64,000 nucleotides of DNA from contig JABXHM010000060.1 of the NCBI GenBank assembly GCA_013373625.1, positions 16,481 through 80,480 of the forward strand. Direction: 5' to 3'. The stretch's first letter is position 1. Every line of letters begins with the position of its first letter. Positions 1-10,542 of this stretch are shown here, piece by piece. The notes beneath the pieces are model-generated. The model had not been told where the DNA came from. It saw nothing but the letters and a program-made list of their open reading frames with translations, and did no database searches. The position numbers were made by a program, and so were the translations under genes. The DNA comes from Alteromonadaceae bacterium (GTDB taxonomy: Bacteria > Pseudomonadota > Gammaproteobacteria > Enterobacterales > Alteromonadaceae).

Positions 1-372
1 TGCATACGACACATCCAGGTAATCTGAATACAGATAGAAAGGAATTCGCTGCCGTCCGGCTTGAATTCGCCAGCTTGGGTCAATTTCATAAGACAAATAT
101 GCCCAGGTAAATTCGGGCTCCCAGTCGTCATTACCGCGAGCACGTATTTGCACAGTCGCACTCAATCCTTCAGTTAAGTCTGCATAGGCTTGCAGAGCAA
201 AAAACGACCCCTCTTTAAATTCGATATCGTCAGTATAATCGCGCACTGACACTTCATCATCTAAGGCGATGCCACCCACCACACTGCCAAATCCACTAAA
301 GTTTATTTCTGCATTAGCAGTAAGCGGCACAGCAGACAGCGCAAGTGCAGCTAAAAAAGTTTGTTTTTTCAT
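1..372 (-). CDS. Outer-membrane porin-like protein, partial (3' end outside window)
   Basis: Only the first 124 residues are in the window; the gene continues past the left edge. The reading frame opens with a Sec signal peptide (MKK, a hydrophobic core and a likely cut after TANA at residue 21). Alternating polar and hydrophobic stretches rich in Gly, Asp and aromatic residues follow, such as WAYLSYEIDPSWRIQAGRQ near residue 90. This is the style of a beta-barrel porin of Alteromonadales. A GGAAG ribosome site lies just upstream of the ATG. The role (diffusion of small solutes through the outer membrane) is inferred from the fold type; substrate is unknown. Confidence 0.7.
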   Translation of the reverse strand, partial: MKKQTFLAALALSAVPLTANAEINFSGFGSVVGGIALDDEVSVRDYTDDIEFKEGSFFALQAYADLTEGLSATVQIRARGNDDWEPEFTWAYLSYEIDPSWRIQAGRQRIPFYLYSDYLDVSYA

Positions 373-481
373 AGTTTCTTCCAGGTAAAAATCTAATCAT
401 CTGCGCCAAAAGCGGCAGACGAATCTTGTGTTAACCCGTTATCCCCGGGCTTAGTAATTATTGAACTGAATTTTTGTGATT

Positions 482-2101
482 TTAAACTCTGAATTGCCGC
501 GCAATGCTCTCGAGGTTTTTAGCTAAAGCGGCGAGATCGTTACTTGCCGAGGCAAGGCGCGTCGAATTATTTGATGTTTCGTCAGTTCGCGCATTGATTT
601 CCTCAACAAAACCAACGATTTGCCGCGCCACAGCCTGTTGATCGTCGGTTGAGCTGGCAATTTGGCCGTTCATTGCACTGATACGACCGATGGTATCGGC
701 GATAACGGTAAGACTATCACCGGCTTTATTGGCTTCTGCCACACTGCTTTCTGCTTGTGACGTACCACTGGCCATTACTTCTACTGCTTTTTGCGCCGCA
801 TTTTGCAGCTGCTCAATGGTTTTCTGAATTTCTTCTGTGGACTGCTGGGTTCGCGATGCCAGTGTTCTCACTTCGTCGGCCACTACCGCAAACCCCCGAC
901 CCTGCTCACCTGCACGAGCTGCTTCAATAGCGGCATTAAGCGCCAGCAAATTAGTTTGTTCGGCAATACCTTTAATCACATCGAGTACTGCACCAACCTG
1001 ATTTGAGTCACTTTCCAGTTGGCGTATCACAATAGAAGTCTGCTCTACATTTTTGGCCAGCGCCTGAATATTCTGCACCGTGCTATTTACCACGTTTTGA
1101 CCATTACCTGAGGCAATAGACGCTTCATCCGCCGCGCTGGCCGCTTCTGCAGCACTCTCTGCCACAGCGATCACAGAATGATTCATGTTATCAACGGCAT
1201 CTTTAGCGTGAGTCGCAGCGCCTTTTTGTTGAGCGATATTCTGATTCGTTACATCGGTTAGTTGATTAAGGTTCTGAGCCAAATCCGATAACGGTAATGT
1301 GGTGTCAACAATGTCTTTCACCACGCGCTGCAGTTTTTCCATAAAGCGATTAAAATACTTCACCAAATCGCCTACTTCGTCATGGGCGTTGGTTTGAATA
1401 CGAATGGTTAAGTCGCCATCTTCCTCGGCAATATCACGCAAAGATTTAACCACCCGGGACAAATTACCAGTGATGGTTTTGGTTACCGGAACTGCCGTAC
1501 CAAACAACACCAGGGTAGTCAGCCCGCCCATCACAATACCTAACCAAAACAAGAACTCCTGCGCACTGTTGTATTGTTCAAAAGCTGCTTCAAAGGTTTG
1601 CTGACGGCTACGTTTGAATTGATTGAGTTTGTCTATCGCCTCATCATATTTTTCATTCATGACTTCCAGCTGTTCACCGAGTGTGGCAAAGTCTGCGGTA
1701 TTATCCAAAATAGATGATGTCAGTGGCACTGCTATGTCGTGATAACTATTGAATGCCGAGAGTATCGAGTTTACGTCATCTTTCAGCGCTGGCGCGATTT
1801 GGCTGATAGACTGTAGATCGGAGCGCACAGCATCAGCTTTTTCATTGGCAATAGTAATCGCCTCAGAGTCGCCGGTGGTGACTGACGACGCTAAGGTATC
1901 ACGCACTTTTTCCATGTTAGTTAACGCTGAAGTACTTAGCTGCAATGCCGGAAAATCAATAACCTGGGCAACTTCTAACTTGCTCGCATTTTGCGACGAC
2001 ACAATGCTGTTTATAAGAATAAACAGTGCAAAGCTCAGGGCGCCGATCACTGGTATAAGCAGGATCTTCTGGCCTACGGTGAGCTTCATTAAAAAGTTCA
2101 T
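482..2101 (-). CDS. Methyl-accepting chemotaxis protein
   Basis: A 539-residue transmembrane chemoreceptor that would signal through CheW/CheA to the flagellar motor. Membrane helix 1 is about residues 12-34, the periplasmic sensor about 35-182 (helical, four-helix-bundle-like) and helix 2 about 183-206. A HAMP domain follows (about 204-258), then the long coiled-coil signalling domain. The highly conserved hairpin tip is plain at about 380-410 ([20 protein letters not shown]). The ATG at 2101 is chosen because GGAG lies 11 bases upstream and the membrane helix follows directly; a 19-codon longer frame has no support. There is no C-terminal CheR/CheB-docking pentapeptide. The ligand cannot be told. 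The gene stands alone, with no che genes nearby. Confidence 0.95.
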   Translation of the reverse strand: MNFLMKLTVGQKILLIPVIGALSFALFILINSIVSSQNASKLEVAQVIDFPALQLSTSALTNMEKVRDTLASSVTTGDSEAITIANEKADAVRSDLQSISQIAPALKDDVNSILSAFNSYHDIAVPLTSSILDNTADFATLGEQLEVMNEKYDEAIDKLNQFKRSRQQTFEAAFEQYNSAQEFLFWLGIVMGGLTTLVLFGTAVPVTKTITGNLSRVVKSLRDIAEEDGDLTIRIQTNAHDEVGDLVKYFNRFMEKLQRVVKDIVDTTLPLSDLAQNLNQLTDVTNQNIAQQKGAATHAKDAVDNMNHSVIAVAESAAEAASAADEASIASGNGQNVVNSTVQNIQALAKNVEQTSIVIRQLESDSNQVGAVLDVIKGIAEQTNLLALNAAIEAARAGEQGRGFAVVADEVRTLASRTQQSTEEIQKTIEQLQNAAQKAVEVMASGTSQAESSVAEANKAGDSLTVIADTIGRISAMNGQIASSTDDQQAVARQIVGFVEEINARTDETSNNSTRLASASNDLAALAKNLESIARQFRV

Positions 2102-2298
2102 TCTGTTACAGACTCCGGTAAATAAAACGATATCACGCCACGAAAAACACACTATCAAAATAGCCCAGATACCAAAGTTTGCAACTATACTTTCGAATAA
2201 TTACCATTAGAAAACAATTTCTTGTAAAGCAGTGGAATCTCGATTTCACCACTACAATGGTTATAAAACGAAACTCAATTTCTAATTAAGGCTTTAAT

Positions 2299-2766
2299 AT
2301 GCGTCTATTACTTTGCTCAATACTTTTTATTGCATTATCGGTTTCGGCAAACGATCAACATGCTGTGGATGAGGTGTTGAATGCACTGCATGCAAATGCC
2401 TCACAGGCCAACTACGATGCTTACTTTGATCTTTACAGTGAGGATGCTGTGTTTATTGGCACCGATGCAGCGGAAACCTGGGATCTACAATCTTTTAAAA
2501 ATTATGCAAAACCGGTTTTCGACAGAGGGACTGGCTGGACGTATATATTGCAGGACAGACATATTTATTTCTCACCAGACGGCAAAGTGGCCTGGTTTGA
2601 TGAACTTCTGGATAACGAATCCTATGGTCTGACAAGAGGAACAGGCGTTCTTATTAAAACGGAGCAGGGTTGGAAAGTTTCGCAGTATCATCTCACCATA
2701 CCCATCCCCAACGATTTAGCCAGAGATGTCGCCAAACAGATAAAATCTCATCAGGCCTTACAGTAA
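2299..2766 (+). CDS. Secreted SnoaL/NTF2-like (DUF4440-type) protein
   Basis: A 155-residue protein with a short signal peptide (MRLLLCSILFIALSVSA) followed by one NTF2/SnoaL-like domain. The pattern 'YDAYFDLYSEDAVFIGTDA' near residues 39-58 and 'GWKVSQYHLTIPIP' near the end is typical of DUF4440/SnoaL_3 ketosteroid-isomerase-like folds. It is probably periplasmic. The family binds small hydrophobic ligands, but the job of this member is unknown. AAGG lies 8 bases before the ATG. It is divergent from the chemoreceptor and convergent with the OmpA-type lipoprotein, so it is probably monocistronic. Confidence 0.75.
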   Translation: MRLLLCSILFIALSVSANDQHAVDEVLNALHANASQANYDAYFDLYSEDAVFIGTDAAETWDLQSFKNYAKPVFDRGTGWTYILQDRHIYFSPDGKVAWFDELLDNESYGLTRGTGVLIKTEQGWKVSQYHLTIPIPNDLARDVAKQIKSHQALQ

Positions 2767-2856
2767 TGCCTGCCTGATAGTATTGAGTGAAAGTTAGTAT
2801 GCAGTGATAGTGGAGAACGATGGCCTGCCATTAAGTTAACAGGCCATTGCTAACAA

Positions 2857-3489
2857 TTATGATTTTTTAATTGGCTCGATTGAGAGTTCGACACGACGGT
2901 TTTGCTGACGGTTTTGCGCCGAAGTATTGGGTACTTTTGGCTGATATTCGCCTAAACCTACAGTGGTTATACGCTGACTGTTAACGTTATAGGTGGTTAG
3001 CAGATTTTTTACTGCATTAGCACGGCGCTCGGACAGCGCCTGGTTATAGTCCTCGGCGCCGGTATCATCAGTATGACCTTTAATCATGAGTACTGTTTTT
3101 TCGTACTCGTTGAGTACGACCGCTACATCGTTTAGTACCGGGTTAAAGTTTGGACTTACCGCTGCGCTGTTCGTGGCAAACGTAATATCGCCGGGCATGA
3201 TCAGGTGTAACGTATCGCCTTCACGAACAACATCAACGCCTGTATCTGCAAGTTCCTCGCGCAGTGCCTCTTCCTGTTTATCCATATAATTACCGATTGC
3301 ACCGCCGGCAATAGCCCCTACAACAGCGCCCCAGGCATAACGACTCTTATCGTTGTCACCGGTAGCCTTGCCAAGTAAAGCCCCTGCAACGGCGCCAATG
3401 GCAGTACCGCGCTGTGTATTGTTACTATTGGCGCACCCGGTTACCGTAATCGCCGCTGAGACCGCACAAACTAACATGAGTTTTTTCAT
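2857..3489 (-). CDS. OmpA-family lipoprotein with glycine-zipper segment
   Basis: A 210-residue outer-membrane lipoprotein. A lipobox ends at Cys19 (VTGC). A Gly/Ala-rich glycine-zipper segment follows at about 28-66 (GAVAGALLGKATGD, GAVVGAIAGGAIGNYMD). A C-terminal OmpA-like peptidoglycan-binding domain covers about 95-205, with the signature IKGHTDDTGAEDYNQALSERR. It resembles YiaD/YfiB-type proteins that anchor the outer membrane to peptidoglycan. There is no obvious operon partner. The function is inferred from the family. Confidence 0.9.
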   Translation of the reverse strand: MKKLMLVCAVSAAITVTGCANSNNTQRGTAIGAVAGALLGKATGDNDKSRYAWGAVVGAIAGGAIGNYMDKQEEALREELADTGVDVVREGDTLHLIMPGDITFATNSAAVSPNFNPVLNDVAVVLNEYEKTVLMIKGHTDDTGAEDYNQALSERRANAVKNLLTTYNVNSQRITTVGLGEYQPKVPNTSAQNRQQNRRVELSIEPIKKS

Positions 3490-3713
3490 AACATCCTCTA
3501 TTCATTTCTCTGTATAAAACTAATTCAGCAAGTCTTGTTCCAACTCTCTGCGTACTATTACACAACGGCCTTAATGCCAGCTGAACACTCGCTATGAAAG
3601 GCAGGGAGAGGGGTAGTGGTAAATAACGAAAAATGAGAAAACGTGTGTACGTAGCAGTAACCCGGCACGTAAATGAAAAATTTACAGGCGCGGATTGTAG
3701 CTAATATGCAACG

Positions 3714-4892
3714 CTATAAGGAAATTGACTGGTTAAAAAATCGATTGATATCGAGGTTATATTCAGACGCGACAATGGATTTTTCAATGGACACCTTATT
3801 ATCTTTAGACAGGTCAATGTCTTTAGGTGTGATGTAGTGATTGCCCACTTGGGTATAAATTACTTTTACCACTGGTCGCGTAGGTTGTGTTGGATTCTGT
3901 TTCATCACCATCGCAATTTTCTGATTCGATAGTGCTACCAGGGAACCCATGGGGTAAATGCCCATACACTTGATAAATTGCTGCAACAATTCTTTATCGA
4001 GCTTTGCTTCACTGTCTTGCAATAATATTTTCAATACTTTCTGACTGGGCATACCCGCCTTGTAGCAACGGTCGGCTGTCAGTGCGTCATACATATCGGT
4101 AATGGCTAGCAGGCGCCCGAAGAACGAAATTTCATCAGCACTTTTTTGCGCCGGGTAGCCTAAACCATCGAGTCGTTCGTGATGCTCACCCACCACGCGT
4201 ATGAGTTGACTATCCAGCTTCATGTCAGTCAGGAAATCAACACCATAAGTAACGTGTTTTTTCATGACTTCCATTTCGTCAGCGGTCAGCTTTCCAGGTT
4301 TGTGTAGTATATGATCCGGTACTTTTATTTTACCCAAATCATGTAACATCCCCGTATAAGCAGCCGTGGCGACTTCGTCTTCAGATAACCCTAAAAAGCG
4401 TGAGAAGTTCGCCGAAAGAATGCCTACATTTAACGAGTGTTCCAGCAAATACGTGTCTTTTTCACGAATACGCGATAGCAACAGCAATGCATCAGGATTT
4501 CTATTCAATGAGCTTACCAGAGCGCGGGCAAATTCCTGGGGAATGCTCTCGTCAAAAGGTTTATCCTTATAAACAGAATCATACAAGTTTGCTTGTATAT
4601 CTAACCCTTTTTGATACAAGCGCTCGGCACGAACAAGCTCTTCAGACAACGGCACATCAATAAGTTCGTCATTTGCCAATTCAGGCTCAACCTCTGGTGG
4701 GGCTGTTTTAAGCACAGCGTCAGTGTCGATAACCACGCGCTTTACGCCTTTGCGTTTAAGTTCATCAATAATCGCCTGACTGGTAACTCTTCCGCGTGTT
4801 TTTATATGAACTGTGCCAGCTTTTTGCTCGGCAATTTTCAACACAAACATGCCCACTTCAAGCTTATCAATACCGATTGTCATTGTTGTCAT
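3714..4892 (-). CDS. HD-GYP domain cyclic-di-GMP phosphodiesterase
   Basis: A 392-residue cytoplasmic protein with an N-terminal DUF3391 region (about 1-140) and a C-terminal HD-GYP domain (about 145-320). The metal motif HDLGK is at 184-188 and the defining HHERLDGLGYP at 237-247, so the catalytic set looks intact. The family hydrolyses cyclic di-GMP to lower its level, favouring motility over biofilm. It starts 22 bases from the end of the next leftward gene (atl), so the two may be co-transcribed. No membrane or receiver domain is present, so the input signal is unknown. Confidence 0.93.
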   Translation of the reverse strand: MTTMTIGIDKLEVGMFVLKIAEQKAGTVHIKTRGRVTSQAIIDELKRKGVKRVVIDTDAVLKTAPPEVEPELANDELIDVPLSEELVRAERLYQKGLDIQANLYDSVYKDKPFDESIPQEFARALVSSLNRNPDALLLLSRIREKDTYLLEHSLNVGILSANFSRFLGLSEDEVATAAYTGMLHDLGKIKVPDHILHKPGKLTADEMEVMKKHVTYGVDFLTDMKLDSQLIRVVGEHHERLDGLGYPAQKSADEISFFGRLLAITDMYDALTADRCYKAGMPSQKVLKILLQDSEAKLDKELLQQFIKCMGIYPMGSLVALSNQKIAMVMKQNPTQPTRPVVKVIYTQVGNHYITPKDIDLSKDNKVSIEKSIVASEYNLDINRFFNQSISL

Positions 4893-4914
4893 AATACGCT
4901 GCTTCGCTTATCAA

Positions 4915-5268
4915 TTAATACGGTATGTCATGTAACAGTGCAGCAAGGTCTGGCTGCCAGCCATACTTACCGATACTCACCCGGTTATTGCTTACTGTAA
5001 TACCTTCGGCATGTAATAATGTTTGCTGTGAACGCGCAGTATCACTGTGTTCAGGGAATGCCAGCTTACCATCACTGCGAACAATTCGATGCCAGGGCAG
5101 GCTCACAGATGAAGGCGTATTACGTAAACAATAGCCAACATATCGGGCCCGGCCAGGCAAACCGGCTAAATCTGCAACCTGACCATAACTCGCTACTTTT
5201 CCTTTTGGCACTAAACTTACGGTGTGCCTTATTCTCTCTACTGCGGTACGCTTAACAAAACGTGTCAT
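4915..5268 (-). CDS. Alkyltransferase-like protein (Atl/YbaZ type) of DNA repair
   Basis: A 117-residue MGMT-fold protein. Where alkylguanine transferases have the acceptor cysteine in PCHR, this one has Trp59 (PWHR at 58-61), the hallmark of Atl proteins. Atl proteins bind and flip O6-alkylguanine without removing the alkyl group and hand the lesion to nucleotide excision repair. The winged-helix segment 'GKVASYGQVADLAGLPGRAR' is clear. The start at 5268 fits the family; a start at 5295 would add nine residues and run into the divergent neighbour. No good ribosome site is seen at either start. Only 15 bases separate this start from that of the divergent TapT-like gene. Confidence 0.88.
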   Translation of the reverse strand: MTRFVKRTAVERIRHTVSLVPKGKVASYGQVADLAGLPGRARYVGYCLRNTPSSVSLPWHRIVRSDGKLAFPEHSDTARSQQTLLHAEGITVSNNRVSIGKYGWQPDLAALLHDIPY

Positions 5269-5283
5269 AAAAGTGTATTTACC

Positions 5284-5871
5284 ATGCGCCAACACTGCTC
5301 AGACTGTGGCTACCCGTTAAAAACATGCCTTTGCCAACATATCATTTCTTTAAATAATCAAACAGAAATAATTATACTGCAACACCCCAGGGAGGCATCA
5401 CATGCTAAAAATACAGTACGGCTACTTGCTGGTAGTTTAGCTAAAATAGAAATTTGTGTCGGTAAATCTGCTATAGACTTTAGTTCATTGCGGGAATATC
5501 TGCGTTCACAGCCGCTCAATACCGTTGTGATTTACCCGTCACCGAGCAGCGAAGACATCACTCAAGTTGCGCTGCACAAGCCTAAGGTTGAACGGGCTAT
5601 TTTTATTGATGGCAGTTGGAAACAGGCTTACGGAATTTGGCAAAACAACCAATGGCTCAATCATTTTCCTTTTTATAAACTCGCGCTGACCAATGCAGGG
5701 CAATATGATATCAGGAAGTCAAAACTAGATATCAGCCTATCTACCCTTGAAGCGGTTGCGTATAGCTTAAACACCTTTGAACAACTCGATCCCCAACCTC
5801 TGCTGAATTTGTTAAATATTTTCACTCAGCGTTGGCTAGGCTTTGTTCAGCGTAATCAAGATGGTAAGTAA
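5284..5871 (+). CDS. DTW-domain protein, TapT-like tRNA-uridine aminocarboxypropyltransferase
   Basis: A 195-residue protein of the DTW family, whose E. coli member TapT makes acp3U in tRNA from S-adenosylmethionine. An N-terminal zinc cluster is visible (Cys5, Cys8, Cys15, Cys17). The DTW motif reads DGSW (109-112), with Ser in place of the usual Thr, a conservative change. The ATG at 5284 is chosen because the zinc cluster begins there; the open frame extends 20 codons upstream, into the divergent atl gene. The start region has no clear Shine-Dalgarno sequence. Function is inferred from the family. Confidence 0.82.
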   Translation: MRQHCSDCGYPLKTCLCQHIISLNNQTEIIILQHPREASHAKNTVRLLAGSLAKIEICVGKSAIDFSSLREYLRSQPLNTVVIYPSPSSEDITQVALHKPKVERAIFIDGSWKQAYGIWQNNQWLNHFPFYKLALTNAGQYDIRKSKLDISLSTLEAVAYSLNTFEQLDPQPLLNLLNIFTQRWLGFVQRNQDGK

Positions 5872-5915
5872 TTGGCCTTTCATTACCACTAAGATGCGTT
5901 TGTCTGTATGTAACT

Positions 5916-6869
5916 TCAGGCAATCATCCAGTTTAGTACTAAACAAATGGCCGGTATCCCCAGGGTTAATAGTAATATTTGCAAGTTTGTTAAGGCATCA
6001 CCAGGCCAGAATTGTGTCTGTTTTAAATCATCTACAAGCTGATTAAGACGGTTCATCTGTTGTGAATTACGACTAAAAGTGTGGTCGCTTTGCCTGGCTA
6101 TTATGTGCTCACTGATGCAAAGCTCTAACTCGCGGATATGGTTGCGACATTGCTTTTTAATCAGCAGTATCATTTTAAAAACTGGCAAAAACAATAATAT
6201 TGCTAGGGCCGCTAACACCACAAAAAAGATTACTGTATCTATAATAGGTATGGATTTACCTAACCAGAATACTGGAAACAAAGCGAACATAATCAAACAC
6301 CATACAATGTTATTCACGCCCAGATCGCAAATCAGTTTGCTGTGACAGATAGAGTCGACACCATTGATATTTGGCAATAGCAAGTGTCGGTACAAATAGC
6401 GGGGTAAGGATGCTGATTGCATAATAAACAAAAAAATCAAGAACCAGAAAGGTACAGCGATGATATTAAGCACCAGCACAGACAGAGGGTGATTAAACGC
6501 AAGTAGATCTTCGGTTATCAGGTAAATTAAAGTCACTAAGATTGCTAACGCCAACGCCAGTACTATGTGCCTTATCAGCTTTCGCTCGAGTACATTAATG
6601 TGGCGCTTGAACTCATTTACCTGATGTATCTTAATCAAAAACTCGGCGATGCTGTTGGCGGCGCGCCTGTGCATTATTCTCAATGTAACCCACAAATAAC
6701 CGATAACCACTGGCATTCCCAATGCCGCATTGAAATCGCGTTGGGACCGTTCACTAGTGATATTTCGGTAATCAAGGGCACCTGTTGCGTAGTTAACGAC
6801 AAAACACGTAAGCACAAATAACAGCGGCAGGATCCACAGGTGCAGCACAGTACTCTTTTTCTTATTCAT
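5916..6869 (-). CDS. Multi-pass membrane protein of unknown function
   Basis: About 317 residues with several hydrophobic helices: about 8-30, 50-64, 100-118, 130-152 and a C-terminal group including 'FALFPVFWLGKSIPIIDTVIFFVVLAALAILLFLPVF' (two helices). The last segment near the C-terminus is also hydrophobic. Between the helices lie basic and amphipathic stretches (VNEFKRHINVLERKLIRHI). I do not recognise a family. The ATG at 6869 is taken; a TTG four codons upstream is possible. It is convergent with the TapT-like gene and separated by 83 bases from the VOC gene to the right, which has the same orientation. Confidence 0.65.
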   Translation of the reverse strand: MNKKKSTVLHLWILPLLFVLTCFVVNYATGALDYRNITSERSQRDFNAALGMPVVIGYLWVTLRIMHRRAANSIAEFLIKIHQVNEFKRHINVLERKLIRHIVLALALAILVTLIYLITEDLLAFNHPLSVLVLNIIAVPFWFLIFLFIMQSASLPRYLYRHLLLPNINGVDSICHSKLICDLGVNNIVWCLIMFALFPVFWLGKSIPIIDTVIFFVVLAALAILLFLPVFKMILLIKKQCRNHIRELELCISEHIIARQSDHTFSRNSQQMNRLNQLVDDLKQTQFWPGDALTNLQILLLTLGIPAICLVLNWMIA

Positions 6870-6952
6870 GCTTGATAACAACCAGTGCGCTCAGCTATTT
6901 ATCGTGGTTATGTTTATAACCGCTATACTAGCGAAAGCACATCAATTTAGCA

Positions 6953-7306
6953 TTAACGATCACTCCAGATAGCAAACTCATTACCACTGGGTTCACAAAA
7001 ATGAAATCGCCGTCCTCCGGGGAAGTCAAAAATAGGTTTTATGACTCTGCCACCATGTCTTTCTACATTGGCGACCATAGCTTCCAGTGATGGCGTGTAA
7101 AACACCAGTAACACCGCGCCGTTTTCTGTCAGTGATGCCTTATCTGATCGGTAAAATCCGCCGGTAATGCCTTGGTCCTTAAATTCGCAATAGTCAGGGC
7201 CATAGTCTGTAAATGACCAACCGAATACGTCAGCAAAAAATGCCTTTGAGCGGGGAATATCACAGCAGGGTAGTTCTACATAGTTAATTAATGTTGAATC
7301 AGTCAT
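6953..7306 (-). CDS. VOC (glyoxalase/bleomycin-resistance fold) protein
   Basis: A 117-residue single-domain VOC protein. It shows the usual start 'NYVELPCCDIPRSKAFFADV' (residues 8-27), 'FGWSFTDYGPDYCEF', and a C-terminal FHFCEPSGNEFAIWS strand pair. Such proteins use paired beta-alpha-beta-beta-beta units, often with a divalent metal, for isomerase, dioxygenase or drug-binding roles. The substrate is unknown. The ATG at 7306 has AAGGGG about 8 bases upstream. Confidence 0.85.
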   Translation of the reverse strand: MTDSTLINYVELPCCDIPRSKAFFADVFGWSFTDYGPDYCEFKDQGITGGFYRSDKASLTENGAVLLVFYTPSLEAMVANVERHGGRVIKPIFDFPGGRRFHFCEPSGNEFAIWSDR

Positions 7307-7718
7307 CGTTGTTGCCCCTTAAATAGCGCTAATGCTTTCGCTGTGGCTAAGGCCGTTGACCTTAGATACGAAGTGTTCAATGCAAAACTATAACATGGCA
7401 TTGGAATAACAATAAGAGTGCGCTGAGCAAGCGTAGAGCTCATATATATTTATCATACCTTAACGGCTGGCAGTAAATATCCACCTCATTTTAACTTGTA
7501 TATATGAGCGCAATAAACATTGGGTTTGTTCCGATAAATAATAAGTAGACAATTGAATAGTATTATTCAGCGCTGACAGAGTCGAAATTGTGGCAGGCTA
7601 TACTTAATTGAAGGGTCTGATTGAGTAGCTCATGTAACTGGCGTATAGCGAGTTTCGGCAGTACATCAGAGACAAAAAACCCGGGCTAACCCGGGTCTTT
7701 ACCAATGCATTTCGCAAT
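7307..7718. other. Gene-free stretch between the VOC gene and the atp operon terminator
   Basis: No convincing coding frame or RNA was found. It holds the atp terminator at its right end. It also holds an 11-base inverted repeat (GCTCATATATA at 7438-7448 and its complement at 7499-7509) with a 50-base spacer, which might be chance in AT-rich DNA. Confidence 0.5.
7674..7695 (-). terminator. Rho-independent terminator of the atp operon
   Basis: Read leftward, CCCGGG-TTAG-CCCGGG forms a GC hairpin followed by a run of six U (7674-7679). It lies 23 bases after the atpC stop. Confidence 0.85.
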
Positions 7719-8132
7719 TTACTTACGCAGTTTTTGAATTAAGCGTAGTTGTGCAATTGCTTCAGCTAACTCAATTGCAGCTTCTGCATAATCAAAATCA
7801 GCGCCTGGATTGGCGATGTGCTCTTCAGCACGTCGTTTAGCTTCTTCAGCAGCTTGTGCATCCAAGTCTTCTGCTCTTACAGCGGAGTCCGCCAGAACAG
7901 TTACGCTGCCAGGCTGTACTTCCAGTACACCACCAGCAACATAAATAACTTCTTCTTCACCATGCTGTTTTACCAAACGCACCATGCCAGGTTTAATTGG
8001 AGTGATGAGAGGCGCGTGACCCGGGTAAATACCCAATTCACCTTCGCTTCCTGTCACCTGCAAAGTTTCAACGAGACCAGAAAAGATTTGCTCTTCTGCG
8101 CTTACTACATCCAGATGAACTGTCATTGCCAT
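7719..8132 (-). CDS. atpC: F1Fo ATP synthase subunit epsilon
   Basis: A 137-residue epsilon subunit of the F1 central stalk, which couples rotation and can inhibit ATP hydrolysis. The N-terminal beta-sandwich is clear ('[20 protein letters not shown]', about 30-49), followed by a two-helix C-terminal domain. The ATG at 8132 has a perfect AGGAGG six bases upstream, which decides it over the longer frame to 8186. It is the last gene of the operon, just before a strong terminator. Confidence 0.97.
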   Translation of the reverse strand: MAMTVHLDVVSAEEQIFSGLVETLQVTGSEGELGIYPGHAPLITPIKPGMVRLVKQHGEEEVIYVAGGVLEVQPGSVTVLADSAVRAEDLDAQAAEEAKRRAEEHIANPGADFDYAEAAIELAEAIAQLRLIQKLRK

Positions 8133-8206
8133 AATAACCTCCTGATAGGTCCGTAAGGCCTTATTAATCGCTAGCCGGCAATACAATTAAAGCCGGCTAC
8201 TCATAA

Positions 8207-9601
<1,395 letters not shown>

Positions 9602-9625
9602 TCATTAACTTTTATAAACCTTTGC

Positions 9626-10486
9626 CTACACCGCTGCGGCACCACCAACAATCTCACTGATTTCTTGTGTGATTGCGGCCTGACGCGCTTTGTTGTATAC
9701 CAATTGCAAATCATCAATCAGGTTACCGGCGTTATCGGTTGCGGCTTTCATCGCAACCATTCGGGCAGCTTGCTCCGACGCGGCATTTTCTACTACACCC
9801 TGATATACCTGAGATTCAATATAACGAACCATTAATGCTTCCAAAATTGGTTTTGGATCCGGTTCGTAAATATAATCCCAGCGATGCTTTAATGTTTCGT
9901 CTTCTGACTTTGGCAAAGGCAGTAATTGATTGCTTACAGGCTGTTGCGTCATAGTGTTTATGAAGTCGTTGTAAACCAGGAAAATTTTATCCAGTTTACC
10001 TTCGTCAAATGCTTTAAGCATTACACGCACGACGCCCACTATGTCACTCACTTTCGGTGCATCACCTAACCCGGACTCAGCAGCAAGCAAATTGCCACCA
10101 AACCGGTTAAAGAACGCACACGCCTTTGAACCTAGCGCTGCAAAGTCCACTTCGACATCTTTGGCACGCCAGGCTTTTATTTGCTGGGTGACCAATTTAA
10201 ACTCGTTGGTGTTCAAGCCACCACACAAGCCACGGTCGGTGGAAATCACAATGTAACCAACCCGTTTTACTTCACGCTCTTCCAAATATGGATGGCGATA
10301 TTCCAGGTTACCGTTAGCAATGTGACCAATCACTTTAAGCATGTTTTGTGCGTACGGACGACCAGTAGTCATACGTTCCTGCGCCTTTTTCATTTTCGAC
10401 GCAGCAACCATTTCCATCGCACTGGTAATTTTTTGAGTATTTTTAATACTCCCAATCTTACCTTTTATTTCTTTACCGCTGGCCAT
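9626..10486 (-). CDS. atpG: F1Fo ATP synthase subunit gamma
   Basis: A 286-residue gamma subunit, the rotating shaft of F1. The N-terminal coiled-coil helix ([20 protein letters not shown]) and the C-terminal helix ([20 protein letters not shown]) are conserved. The central Rossmann-like part contains DRGLCGGLN. Length matches E. coli. It lies between atpA and atpD. Confidence 0.99.
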   Translation of the reverse strand: MASGKEIKGKIGSIKNTQKITSAMEMVAASKMKKAQERMTTGRPYAQNMLKVIGHIANGNLEYRHPYLEEREVKRVGYIVISTDRGLCGGLNTNEFKLVTQQIKAWRAKDVEVDFAALGSKACAFFNRFGGNLLAAESGLGDAPKVSDIVGVVRVMLKAFDEGKLDKIFLVYNDFINTMTQQPVSNQLLPLPKSEDETLKHRWDYIYEPDPKPILEALMVRYIESQVYQGVVENAASEQAARMVAMKAATDNAGNLIDDLQLVYNKARQAAITQEISEIVGGAAAV

Positions 10487-10542
10487 GACTATCTCTCCGA
10501 TTACTCAACGTTGCGCTGGTGGTTTTCACCACCAGCCATTGA

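Noticed and set aside
7438..7509. An 11-base inverted repeat with a 50-base spacer near the VOC gene
   Set aside because: It is AT-rich and widely spaced, with no linked gene start; it is likely to be chance.
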